Assembly: GCF_003143935.1 (NCBI RefSeq)
Contig: NZ_QFRX01000001.1
Location: forward strand, 6,386,639-6,450,638
DNA: 64,000 bases
Source of the DNA: Streptomyces sp. Act143
GTDB taxonomy: Bacteria > Actinomycetota > Actinomycetes > Streptomycetales > Streptomycetaceae
Direction of reading: 5' to 3'
Under the pieces are notes generated by a model, which was given only the letters and a program-made list of their open reading frames with translations, searched no databases and was not told where the DNA came from. Positions within the stretch are counted from its first letter, which is position 1. Each line of letters starts with the position of its first letter. This document shows, piece after piece, positions 33,313-40,757 of this stretch. The position numbers and the translations under genes are program-made.

Positions 33313-35493
33313 GTGGGGCGTGGCGAGCGGGACACGGTCGCGAGGGGAGCGCGACTGCATGAGGCGGCGCAGGCAGTGGTCGGTGACCACGGAAGGGCGG
33401 TGGAGGCGGTACGGGCGGCACTGAAGCCGATCCACGATGCGGCGGTGAAGCGGGAGCTCGACGCCATTCCCGTCGCCCGGCTGCAGGACGTCACCGAAGG
33501 GCGGCTGCGGCTGGGGAGCGTCGAGAAGAGCGGACTGCGCACTCTGGGCAGTGTTCTCGAAGCGGGCCCCTACCGGCTGCGGCAGATTCCCGGAGTCGGG
33601 CAGCGCACCGTCGACCAGATGCTCGCCGCCGCCCGCCGGCTCTCCGAGGCTGTGCACGAGACCGTGGCCGTCCACATCGACGTGGACCGGCCGGAACCGC
33701 GCACCACCGCGCTCGTCATGGCCCTACACGTCCTGGTGGAGGCCGGCCCGGACGCCCGGCGTGCGGTCGACAAGGGCACCGTCCTGGCGGAACGGCTCGG
33801 TCCGTTGCTGGCCGACGCGAGGCCCGCCGCCGGAAGAGTCCGCATGCTTCTGGCCGGCCGGGAGAAGAAGGCCCGCGCGTGGGCGGCGGTCGCCGAGATC
33901 CGGTCGCTGGTGGACGAGGCGGAGCAGGCCGGCCTGCCCGAGCTGCTCGCCCAGGCGTCGGTGGACCTGCTCCGGGGGCTCTCGTCCGACGTCGCGGCCT
34001 GGGTGGACTTCGAACTCCGCTCCGCCGAGTACTACAGCCTGCTCGCCGAGATCTCCGGGCGGCTGCCGGACGCGGCTGCCGCAGAGGGCTTTCTGCCGGA
34101 CGAGGTCGCGGAGCGGGTGCGGACCCAGGACCTCGACGACACGCACCGGCGGGTCTCCCTGCGCGGTTACCAGGCGTTCGGCGCACGGTTCGCGCTTGCG
34201 CAGCGCAAGGTGATACTCGGCGACGAGATGGGCCTCGGGAAGACCATTCAGGCGATCGCCGTCCTCGCCCACCTGGCTGCCGAGGGACAGAGTCACTTCA
34301 TGGTCGTCTGTCCGGCGAGCGTTCTCGTGAACTGGACACGGGAGATCGAGGCCCGCAGCGCTCTGCGCGTCATGGTGTTCCACGGTCCTGACCGGCACTA
34401 CGCGTTCGCCGACTGGAAGGGGCGGGGCGGCGTCGGGGTGACCACGTTCGACGCGCTGCGCGGCTTTCCCGCGCCGGGCGGTGGGGAGGTCGGGCTGCTG
34501 GTGGTCGACGAAGCACACTCCGTGAAGAACCCGAAGGCCAAGCGGTCCCAAGCGGTCGGCCTGTGGGCGGAGCGTTGCGAGCGCACCCTCTTCATGACCG
34601 GAACCCCGATGGAGAACAGGGTCGTGGAGTTCCGCAATTTGGTCCGGATACTCGACGGCGCCGTCGCGGACTCCCTGGGTGAACGGGACGCGTTGGCCGG
34701 ATCGGTCGCCTTCCGCAAGGCTGTGGCCCCGGTCTACCTGCGGCGCAACCAGGAGGACGTGCTGACGGAACTTCCGAGCCTTCAGCAGACCGACGAGTGG
34801 GAGGAGCTGAGCGCTTCGGACGAGGAGGCGTACCGCGAAGCCGTGCGCGCGGGCAACTTCATGGCCATGCGCAGGGCCGCGTACGTGCGCCCCGAGAAGT
34901 CGGCCAAGCTGGATCGGCTCCGCGAGATCGTTCAGGAGGCCGGCGAGAACGGGCAGAAGACGGTGGTCTTCTCCAACTTCAAGGACGTACTGGGCGTGGT
35001 GGAGAAGGCCCTCGCGGCCGGAACCGCCAGGGACACCCCGGTGTTCGGTCCGCTGACCGGCGGCGTCCCGGCCCAGCGTCGCCAGGAGATCGTCGACGAC
35101 TTCGCCGGTGTCCAGGGCCCGGCGGTGCTCCTGGGGCAGATCCAGGCAGCGGGCGTCGGCCTCAACATGCAGGCCGCCTCCGTCGTCATCATCTGTGAAC
35201 CTCAGATCAAGCCGACCATCGAGCATCAGGCGGTGGCCCGGGCCCACCGTATGGGCCAGGTCAGGCCGGTTCGCGTGCACCGTCTCCTCGCCACCGGAGG
35301 CGTGGACGAACGCATGGTGAAGATGCTGGAAAGCAAGACGCGCCTGTTCGATGCCTATGCCCGCCGCAGCGCCGTGGCCGAAGCCACCCCGGACGCGGTC
35401 GACGTGTCGGACACCGAGCTGGCACGCCGGATCGTCGAGGAGGAACAGGCGCGTCTGGGTATGACGGATGAGAGGCCCGCGTCATCCGAGTGA
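33313..35493 (+). CDS. SNF2-family DNA helicase/ATPase with N-terminal HhH region
   Basis: About 726 aa. The N-terminal 280 residues are not a known SNF2 domain; they include a helix-hairpin-helix-like YRLRQIPGVGQRTVDQMLAAA (about 88-108). The SNF2 core follows: motif I LGDEMGLGKTIQ, Ia VVCPASVLVNW, DEAH-type II VVDEAHSVKN, III FMTGTPMENR, then the C-terminal lobe with TVVFSNFKDV, LLGQIQAAGVGLNMQAAS and QAVARAHRMGQVRPVRVHRL. It is an ATP-driven DNA translocase. No methylase, nuclease or SWIM domain is present, so it is not an obvious DISARM or Zorya component. Start GTG 33313 is uncertain; GTG 33265 is an upstream option. It sits beside a toxin-antitoxin pair. Confidence 0.88.
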   Translation: MGRGERDTVARGARLHEAAQAVVGDHGRAVEAVRAALKPIHDAAVKRELDAIPVARLQDVTEGRLRLGSVEKSGLRTLGSVLEAGPYRLRQIPGVGQRTVDQMLAAARRLSEAVHETVAVHIDVDRPEPRTTALVMALHVLVEAGPDARRAVDKGTVLAERLGPLLADARPAAGRVRMLLAGREKKARAWAAVAEIRSLVDEAEQAGLPELLAQASVDLLRGLSSDVAAWVDFELRSAEYYSLLAEISGRLPDAAAAEGFLPDEVAERVRTQDLDDTHRRVSLRGYQAFGARFALAQRKVILGDEMGLGKTIQAIAVLAHLAAEGQSHFMVVCPASVLVNWTREIEARSALRVMVFHGPDRHYAFADWKGRGGVGVTTFDALRGFPAPGGGEVGLLVVDEAHSVKNPKAKRSQAVGLWAERCERTLFMTGTPMENRVVEFRNLVRILDGAVADSLGERDALAGSVAFRKAVAPVYLRRNQEDVLTELPSLQQTDEWEELSASDEEAYREAVRAGNFMAMRRAAYVRPEKSAKLDRLREIVQEAGENGQKTVVFSNFKDVLGVVEKALAAGTARDTPVFGPLTGGVPAQRRQEIVDDFAGVQGPAVLLGQIQAAGVGLNMQAASVVIICEPQIKPTIEHQAVARAHRMGQVRPVRVHRLLATGGVDERMVKMLESKTRLFDAYARRSAVAEATPDAVDVSDTELARRIVEEEQARLGMTDERPASSE

Positions 35494-35635
35494 GGGTGCC
35501 CTCCGGTCCGCAGCCAGTCCGCAGGACACCCGTAAAAGGCCGTCGGGGGCCAACGCGTGCCAACGAGGAAATCCCAGCTCAGGGCCCTGTGCGAGGCTCC
35601 GCCGCAGGTCAGGATCAGACCGCAGACATTCCGCT

Positions 35636-36577
35636 TCAACGTCTAGCCCGAGCCTCAGCAGCGACCGCCCCCGCGCCGCCCCCGGTGCCGGGGGCGTCCT
35701 TGCCCAGCTCGGCGGTGAACTGCGCGCCGGTGAGCAGGGCCAGGTTGGACAGCCACAGCCAGATCAGGAAGACGACGACACCGGCGAGGGAGCCGTAGAG
35801 CCTGCTGTACGCGCTCAGGGTGGAGGCGTACAGCGCGAAGCCGGTGGAGACGGTCAGCCAGAGCACCGCGGCCAGGATGCCGCCGGGCAGACTGTGCGCG
35901 CGGTGCCGGGCCCCGGCCGGGCCGGTGTGGAAGACCACGAGGACCAGCAGCGCCACCAGGCACAGCAGCAGCGGCCAGCGCAGCACGCTCCAGCCCCAGG
36001 CCGCCGTGGCGCCGAGCCCGAGCAACCGGCCCAGGCCCTCGGCCAGCGGCCCGGTCAGCAGCAGGGCGAGGGAGCCGGTCAGCAGCAGGACCAGCAGCGC
36101 GAGCGCGGTGAGCACGATGCGCGGGGCCCGGCGCCAGGGCGAGCGCCGGTCCTCGACCCGGTGCATGCGGTGCAGGGCGCGGCGGAAGACCGCGAGATAG
36201 CTGGAGGCGGACCACAGCGCGCTCACCGTGCCGGCCACCAGCAGCGGCCACGCGCCCCGTTCCGCGTCCAGCATCCGGGAGAGCGCGGCGTGCAGGTCAC
36301 CGGCGGACTCGGCGGGCGCGTACGCGGTGACATGCGTGACGAACTCCTGGGCCGTCTCCGGGCTGATCAGGCCGAACGCCAGGACCGTCACCAGCAGCGC
36401 GGGCAGCACCGAGAGGATCGCGTAGTACGTCAGGGCCGCCGCGTAGTCCGATATGTCGTCGTTCCACAGCGACACCGGCGTGCGGCGCAGCGCCGAGCGC
36501 CAGGCGGCGGGCGGCCGGCCGCGGACGGCGCGGGGGACGGCGGGGCGGCCGCCGCCGGGGTACGGGTCAGCTGACAT
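35636..36577 (-). CDS. YihY/BrkB family inner-membrane protein
   Basis: 313 aa, about six membrane helices. Family blocks are LWNDDISDYAAALTYYAILSVLPALLVTVLAFG, WSASSYLAVFRRALHRMHRVEDRR, LPGGILAAVLWLTVSTGFALYAS and YGSLAGVVVFLIWLWLSNLALLTGAQFTAEL. The family was once called ribonuclease BN, but is a membrane protein of unknown function linked to envelope homeostasis. Its ATG overlaps the DUF6286 gene by 11 bp, so it is the last gene of the Asp23/DUF6286 operon. ATG 36577 is used; upstream in-frame sequence belongs to the other gene. Confidence 0.92.
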   Translation of the reverse strand: MSADPYPGGGRPAVPRAVRGRPPAAWRSALRRTPVSLWNDDISDYAAALTYYAILSVLPALLVTVLAFGLISPETAQEFVTHVTAYAPAESAGDLHAALSRMLDAERGAWPLLVAGTVSALWSASSYLAVFRRALHRMHRVEDRRSPWRRAPRIVLTALALLVLLLTGSLALLLTGPLAEGLGRLLGLGATAAWGWSVLRWPLLLCLVALLVLVVFHTGPAGARHRAHSLPGGILAAVLWLTVSTGFALYASTLSAYSRLYGSLAGVVVFLIWLWLSNLALLTGAQFTAELGKDAPGTGGGAGAVAAEARARR

Positions 36578-37154
36578 GCGGCATGCGGTGCGACACGGCG
36601 CTGACGCGCAGACGGGTGTGCGTGCGGTAGGGCGCGGCGGACTCCTCGGCCTCGGCCACCACCGCGCACAGGGCGGGCAGCACCGCCTGCGGGGAGGTGC
36701 CCGGCCGCAGCCAGACCCGCAACCGCACCTCCAGGCGGCGCCGGGAGCGGGGCAGGATGCGGACGCGGCTGCGGTCGACGCCGGGTACGGCACCCGCGCG
36801 ATCTGCCAGCGCCTCGGCGAGCGCCTGCGCCCGCACCGTGCAGCCCGGCGCGGCCAGCGCCAGCGGCCGGGCGGTGCCGGTACGGAACTGCGTGAGGAAC
36901 CACCAGCCGAAGAGCAGGCTCAGCGCGATCGCCGCGGCCATGACGGAGGGCGTCCACCAGCCCTCGCCACGCACGCGTGCCAGCTCGTCCGAGCCCAGCA
37001 GGACATGGCGACCGGCGGCGGGCTCGGGCCACCACGTCGGCAGCCGGTCCGCGAAAGCGCCGCCGGTGAGCGCGAGCCACCCGCCCGCGAGCAGGAGCAG
37101 CAGGCCGATGCCGCCGAGGACGAGCCGGTTGACGGTGGTACGGGACTGCCGCAT
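36567..37154 (-). CDS. DUF6286 membrane protein
   Basis: 195 aa. Two N-terminal helices (LVLGGIGLLLLLAGGWLAL, about residues 11-30; PSVMAAAIALSLLFGWWFLTQF, about 69-90) are followed by a cytoplasmic alpha/beta domain (TVRAQALAEALADRAGAVPGVDRSRVRILPRSRRRLEVRLRVWLRPGTSP). The C-terminal fold resembles the DUF6286/Asp23-type domain seen in the upstream fusion protein. Its start overlaps the upstream stop by one base (TGATG) and its 3' end overlaps YihY. Function unknown; probably an envelope-stress partner of the Asp23 proteins. Confidence 0.82.
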   Translation of the reverse strand: MRQSRTTVNRLVLGGIGLLLLLAGGWLALTGGAFADRLPTWWPEPAAGRHVLLGSDELARVRGEGWWTPSVMAAAIALSLLFGWWFLTQFRTGTARPLALAAPGCTVRAQALAEALADRAGAVPGVDRSRVRILPRSRRRLEVRLRVWLRPGTSPQAVLPALCAVVAEAEESAAPYRTHTRLRVSAVSHRMPHVS

Positions 37155-38164
37155 CACACCTCTCCTTCCGGGACGGCGCCGGTTCCGGGAGCGGCCGACG
37201 GCGCCGGCGCCTCCCCCTCCGGCGCCGGAGGCCGCCAGACGGCCGAGGGCGTGACGCGCACCCGCGGCTTCAACGGCAGACGCAGGCCGCAGGACGTCAG
37301 CGCCGCCCCGGCCGCCGCGGCGACCTCGGCCCGGACTCTTGCCCGCTCCCCGAACAGGAGCACCGCCCGCGCCGAGGCCCGGCGCCGCCGGACACGTACC
37401 CGCACCGCGCCGACGCCGGCCACCTCGCCCACCGCGTCGCGTACCAGGGCCTCGACGGCCGAGCGGTCCACCGCCGCGACGACCCGTGGGCCGGGGGCGT
37501 GCGCGGTCGGCCGCCGGCGCAGTCCGGGGGTGACGGCGAGCACGACCATCCACAGGCCGAGCAGCGCCGTCAGAGCGCCCGCGAGGACCACGGACCGGTC
37601 GCCCGGCCCGTGCTCCGACGCCCAGTGCACGACCGCGACCCGCCAGCCGGCCGCCGGGCGGTGCGCGGCGTGCACCAGGATCAGGTCCACTGCGAGGGCG
37701 CCGCAGGCCACGGTGGCCACGGCGGCCAACAGGGCGGCCGGGATGCGCCGCCGGGACCACAGCCGCCTGGGGGTGCGGACGGCGGCGGACGGCGTTTTCC
37801 CGGTCGTCGCGCCACCGCCCGCCGCACCGCCGCCTGCCGCGCCACCGCCCGCCACGCCATCGCCCGTCGCGGCGGCGAGCGAGGTCACCCTGATACCCGC
37901 GGTGGGCACGTCGAGGCCGGTCAACTCCCTGGTGCGGAACGCGACATGCTCCTGCAGGCCGCGGACCGTCTCGGTCAGCGGCGCCGGATAGGGGAGCGCC
38001 ACGTCGAGGGCCACCTGTGCCCGGCCCCCGTGCACGGACGCCGCCGCCTTCGCCGGCCGCGTGGCGGCCTCTCCCGTCAGGGTCTCGCCGGCCGCCCGCT
38101 CGGCGATCCGGCGAACGGCGCGGTCCGTGACCGTGGTCGTGCCCCGCTCCGCGGCGGTGGTCAT
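37154..38164 (-). CDS. Asp23-like/DUF6286 fusion protein
   Basis: 336 aa. The N-terminal 110 residues resemble an Asp23/Gls24 domain (VTDRAVRRIAERAAGETL, GGRAQVALDVALPYPAPLTETVRGLQEHVAFRTRELTGLDVPTAGIRV). A Gly/Ala linker with GGGAAGGGAAGGG leads to two membrane helices (ALLAAVATVACGALAVDLILV, VLAGALTALLGLWMVVLAV) and a DUF6286 C-terminus. It thus tethers an Asp23 module to the membrane. It overlaps the upstream small membrane gene by 4 nt (ATGA) and the downstream DUF6286 by 1 nt, so the five genes form one tightly packed operon. Confidence 0.85.
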   Translation of the reverse strand: MTTAAERGTTTVTDRAVRRIAERAAGETLTGEAATRPAKAAASVHGGRAQVALDVALPYPAPLTETVRGLQEHVAFRTRELTGLDVPTAGIRVTSLAAATGDGVAGGGAAGGGAAGGGATTGKTPSAAVRTPRRLWSRRRIPAALLAAVATVACGALAVDLILVHAAHRPAAGWRVAVVHWASEHGPGDRSVVLAGALTALLGLWMVVLAVTPGLRRRPTAHAPGPRVVAAVDRSAVEALVRDAVGEVAGVGAVRVRVRRRRASARAVLLFGERARVRAEVAAAAGAALTSCGLRLPLKPRVRVTPSAVWRPPAPEGEAPAPSAAPGTGAVPEGEV

Positions 38165-38346
38165 CGGCGGCTCCGCTCGAACGCGTCCCGTACGTCCCGG
38201 ATGCCGCCGCCGCCCTCGACCCAGCGGCCCGCGGCCCAGCCGAGGCCGCCGAGCGCCCCCACGAGCAGGAACGCGCCGAAGCCGCCGAAGTACCCGGCGA
38301 ACGCCAGGGCCATCCCCGCGATCATTCCTACGAACGGTGCGCGCAC
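38161..38346 (-). CDS. Small DUF2273-like membrane protein
   Basis: 61 aa, mostly one or two hydrophobic segments (APFVGMIAGMALAFAGYFGGFGAFLLVGALGGLGWAAGRW) and a short charged tail (RDVRDAFERSRR). Comparable small membrane proteins (DUF2273/AmaP-type) in other Gram-positive bacteria anchor Asp23 to the membrane, and the same role is inferred here. GTG 38346 is the supported start; its stop overlaps the next gene (ATGA). Confidence 0.75.
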   Translation of the reverse strand: MRAPFVGMIAGMALAFAGYFGGFGAFLLVGALGGLGWAAGRWVEGGGGIRDVRDAFERSRR

Positions 38347-38399
38347 GCCCGTCCACCTCCCACTTGGTTCGGCTGCCGTTTCCGTACGCCGGGGAACCG

Positions 38400-38903
38400 C
38401 TACTCCACGCGGGCCTCGGCACGCGCGGCGGGCTCCTCCTCGTCGGGCAGACGGACGTCGTTGACGGTGATGTTCACCTCGACGACCTCCAGGCCGGTGA
38501 CGCGCTCGACCGCGGAGATCACGTTCTCGCGCACGTCCCGGGACACGTCGGTGATGGGCACGCCGTACTCGACGACGAGGTCGAGGTCGATGGCCGTCTG
38601 GCGCTCGCCCACCTCCACCTTCACGCCGCGCCCCACGTTGGGCCGGCCGCCGGGCACGCGGTCGCGGACGGCGCCGATGGTGCGGGACAGTCCGCCGCCC
38701 ATGTCGTACACGCCCGGGATCTCGCGGGCGGCGATGCCCGCCACCTTCACGACGACGAGGTCGGCGATCGACGTCCGGCCGCGGTCCGCGGCCGGCTGGT
38801 CCGCGCCGGTGGCGCCGCCGGAGACCGCCGTGGTGCCCTCGCTCCTGCCTCCGGTCCGGGGTGCGGGTGCTTCCTTGGCGGCTACCGCGGTCTGGGTGGT
38901 CAT
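38400..38903 (-). CDS. Asp23/Gls24 family envelope stress response protein
   Basis: 167 aa. After an Ala/Gly-rich N-terminus, residues about 45-155 form a canonical Asp23/Gls24 domain: SIADLVVVKVAGIAAREIPGVYDMGG, GVKVEVGERQTAIDLDLVVEYGVPITDVSRDVRENVISAVERVTGLEVVEVNITVNDVRL. Such proteins form membrane-proximal assemblies under alkaline or envelope stress. It is the first gene of the five-gene minus-strand operon, with a good RBS (GGAAGGA), and is divergent from the ECF sigma gene. Confidence 0.95.
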   Translation of the reverse strand: MTTQTAVAAKEAPAPRTGGRSEGTTAVSGGATGADQPAADRGRTSIADLVVVKVAGIAAREIPGVYDMGGGLSRTIGAVRDRVPGGRPNVGRGVKVEVGERQTAIDLDLVVEYGVPITDVSRDVRENVISAVERVTGLEVVEVNITVNDVRLPDEEEPAARAEARVE

Positions 38904-39184
38904 GGTGATGTCCTTCCTGCCGTGACTGCTCGTCGGGTGCTTGTACTCGTTTCGACCCGCTCCGGTCGCCGCTGTGACGCGGATGCCCGGAAAAACTCCC
39001 GGGGAACGCCTGAGCGGCGCCCCCACCGATCCGAGCGGACCTCGGCCACGGATCACCAGGAACGCGCGACTGCATCCGCAGCCCGCACCCGGCCCGAAGG
39101 GAGACGCCCGACCGCGAAGTGGGGCGTCACAGGCGCGGCGCGCGCGTGTCCAACCTGAAGAGACCGGACGAGAGGAGTCGCTCA
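38904..39184. promoter_or_regulatory. Divergent control region of the Asp23 and ECF-sigma operons
   Basis: 281 bp between the divergent starts of asp23 (minus) and the sigma factor (plus). Both operons must be driven from here. No perfect -35/-10 pair of the primary sigma class is obvious. A shared element recognised by the local ECF sigma factor is expected but could not be pinned down by eye. Confidence 0.5.
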
Positions 39185-39769
39185 GTGGCGGGCGACCGCA
39201 GACTGACCGCACCACCGGGCGCCGGAGGCGACATCGGCGACAGCCTGCTGGTGGTGCGGGCCGCGGAGGGCGACGAGGACGCCTTCGCGGCGCTCGTGCA
39301 ACGCCACGCGCCGACGTCCATCCGGCTGGCGACCCGGCTGCTGGGCACCCCGGCGGAGGCGGAGGACGCGGTGCAGGACGCTTTCCTGAGCGCCTGGCGG
39401 CGGCTGCCGGAGTTCCAAGGGCAGGCGTCCTTCGGCACCTGGATGTACCGCATCGTCACCAACCGCTGTCTCAACGTCCTGCGGTCCCGCAGACCGGTGG
39501 CACCCTTGGAGTCCGCGGGGGAGGTGCCGGCCGCCGAGTACACCACCTCGCCGGCCCGCATCACCGAGGCCCGCGACGCCGTCCGGGAGCTGCGGGACGC
39601 CCTGGACCTGCTCTCGGCGGAACAGCGCGCCTGCTGGGTGCTGCGCGAACTGGACGGCCGGTCCTACGAGTTCATCGCGGACACGGTCGGCATCAGTCAG
39701 GAGGCCGTCCGCGCCCGCGTCTTCCGCGCACGCCGCTGTCTGACACAAGCACTGGGGGCCTGGCGATGA
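39185..39769 (+). CDS. ECF-type RNA polymerase sigma factor
   Basis: 194 aa. Region 2 is about residues 20-95 (VRAAEGDEDAFAALVQRHAP, EAEDAVQDAFLSAWRRLPEFQGQASFGTWMYRIVTNRCLNVLR), and region 4 is about 140-190 (LLSAEQRACWVLRELDGRSYEFIADTVGISQEAVRARVFRARRCL). No extra C-terminal domain. GTG 39185 has GAGGAG about 7 nt upstream. Its stop overlaps the start of the ZAS-like/Asp23 fusion (ATGA), the position normally held by an anti-sigma gene. It likely controls this envelope-stress module and its own expression. Confidence 0.93.
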   Translation: MAGDRRLTAPPGAGGDIGDSLLVVRAAEGDEDAFAALVQRHAPTSIRLATRLLGTPAEAEDAVQDAFLSAWRRLPEFQGQASFGTWMYRIVTNRCLNVLRSRRPVAPLESAGEVPAAEYTTSPARITEARDAVRELRDALDLLSAEQRACWVLRELDGRSYEFIADTVGISQEAVRARVFRARRCLTQALGAWR

Positions 39770-40389
39770 CGACCCACACCGATCCGCCCGAGGGCGCCCG
39801 CGCCGCCGACGACGACGAGCGGCTGCCGTGCGGACGGCCCTTGTCCCAGGTCTGGGACGACTGGGAGCGGCAGACGGACGACCCGCACCGGGCGACCTGT
39901 CCGCACTGCCGGCGGGCCGTGCACGACCTCGAACAGCTGGAGACCGCCGTGCGCGGCCTGCGCGAGCAGACCCCGCAGACCTCCGCCCAGGACGCCGAGC
40001 CGCTGACCCGAAGAGTCATGGACCTCGTCCGCCTCGAACTCCGGCCCGGCCGCCCGTTGCCCCTGGGGGACCCCGGCGAGGACCTGTGGATCATGGAGAC
40101 GGTCGCCGCGCGCGCCCTCCGCTCGGCGGCCGAGACGGTCGAGGGGGTCCGCGCGGGCTCCTGCCGCCTCGTGGGCCTCACCGACCCCGCCGACGGCGCC
40201 GTCGAGGTCCGCCTGGACATCCACGCGCCCGCGCACGTCGGTCTGCCCCAGCTCGCGGAGCGGGTGCGGCAACGGGTGCGGGAGGCCGCCGACCGTGAAC
40301 TGGGCATGGCCATAGCGTCCGTGGACATCCGCGTCACCGACCTCGTCGACATCCGGGCCGAGGGCGGCCGGGAAGGGGAGACCACATGA
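39766..40389 (+). CDS. ZAS-like anti-sigma/Asp23 fusion protein
   Basis: 207 aa. The N-terminus has a zinc-binding anti-sigma (ZAS)-type ligand set: Cys22 (LPCGRP), His41, Cys45 and Cys48 in DPHRATCPHCRRAV, i.e. the H-x3-C-x2-C motif of RsrA/ChrR-like anti-sigma factors, followed by a helix DLEQLETAVRGLREQ. The C-terminal half (about 100-205) is Asp23-like: WIMETVAARALRSAAETVEGVRAGSCRLVG, AVEVRLDIHAPAHVGLPQLAERVRQRVREAADRELGMAIASVDIRVTDLVDI. It starts inside the sigma stop (ATGA), so stoichiometric coupling is expected. No membrane helix is seen. The anti-sigma role is inferred, not proven. Confidence 0.75.
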   Translation: MTTHTDPPEGARAADDDERLPCGRPLSQVWDDWERQTDDPHRATCPHCRRAVHDLEQLETAVRGLREQTPQTSAQDAEPLTRRVMDLVRLELRPGRPLPLGDPGEDLWIMETVAARALRSAAETVEGVRAGSCRLVGLTDPADGAVEVRLDIHAPAHVGLPQLAERVRQRVREAADRELGMAIASVDIRVTDLVDIRAEGGREGETT

Positions 40390-40742
40390 CCGCGTACCCG
40401 CTGCCCGCCGCACCGGCCGTGCTCGTCGAGGACGTCGCCCGGATCGTGGAGAACGTGCCGGGCGTCGCCTTCCTGAAACCGGGGCTGGCCGCCCGGCTCA
40501 GGTCGGCGCTGTCCCGGCCGCATCCCGACGCGGGGCGGGCGCCGACCGCCGGAGTGCGGCTGACACCCGAACCGGACGCCACCATCGGCTGGCACGTCGA
40601 CGTCCAGGTGGTCACGGTGCGCCGGGCCAGAGCGGTGGACGTGGCCCGGGCCGTGCGCTCCGCCGTCGAGGAACACCTGGCCGCCCGCTGTCCTGGACGG
40701 CCGGGTCCCCGGGTGACCGTGACGGTCACCGGCCAGGTCTGA
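40386..40742 (+). CDS. Small Asp23-like protein
   Basis: 118 aa, a lone divergent Asp23-type fold: VEDVARIVENVPGVAFLKPGLAARLRSAL, then TAGVRLTPEPDATIGWHVDVQVVTVRRARAVDVARAVRSAVEEHL and a terminal strand RVTVTVTGQV. Its ATG overlaps the preceding stop (ATGA), closing the sigma operon. Function unknown; assembly with the other Asp23 paralogs is likely. Confidence 0.8.
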   Translation: MTAYPLPAAPAVLVEDVARIVENVPGVAFLKPGLAARLRSALSRPHPDAGRAPTAGVRLTPEPDATIGWHVDVQVVTVRRARAVDVARAVRSAVEEHLAARCPGRPGPRVTVTVTGQV

Positions 40743-40757
40743 GCCGCTGTCCGCGCC

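Noticed and set aside
35355..35639. 94-aa minus-strand open frame at the right edge of the SNF2 gene
   Set aside because: More than a third overlaps the helicase C-terminus in antisense and the remainder has no recognisable domain or RBS; a remnant of an integrated element cannot be excluded.
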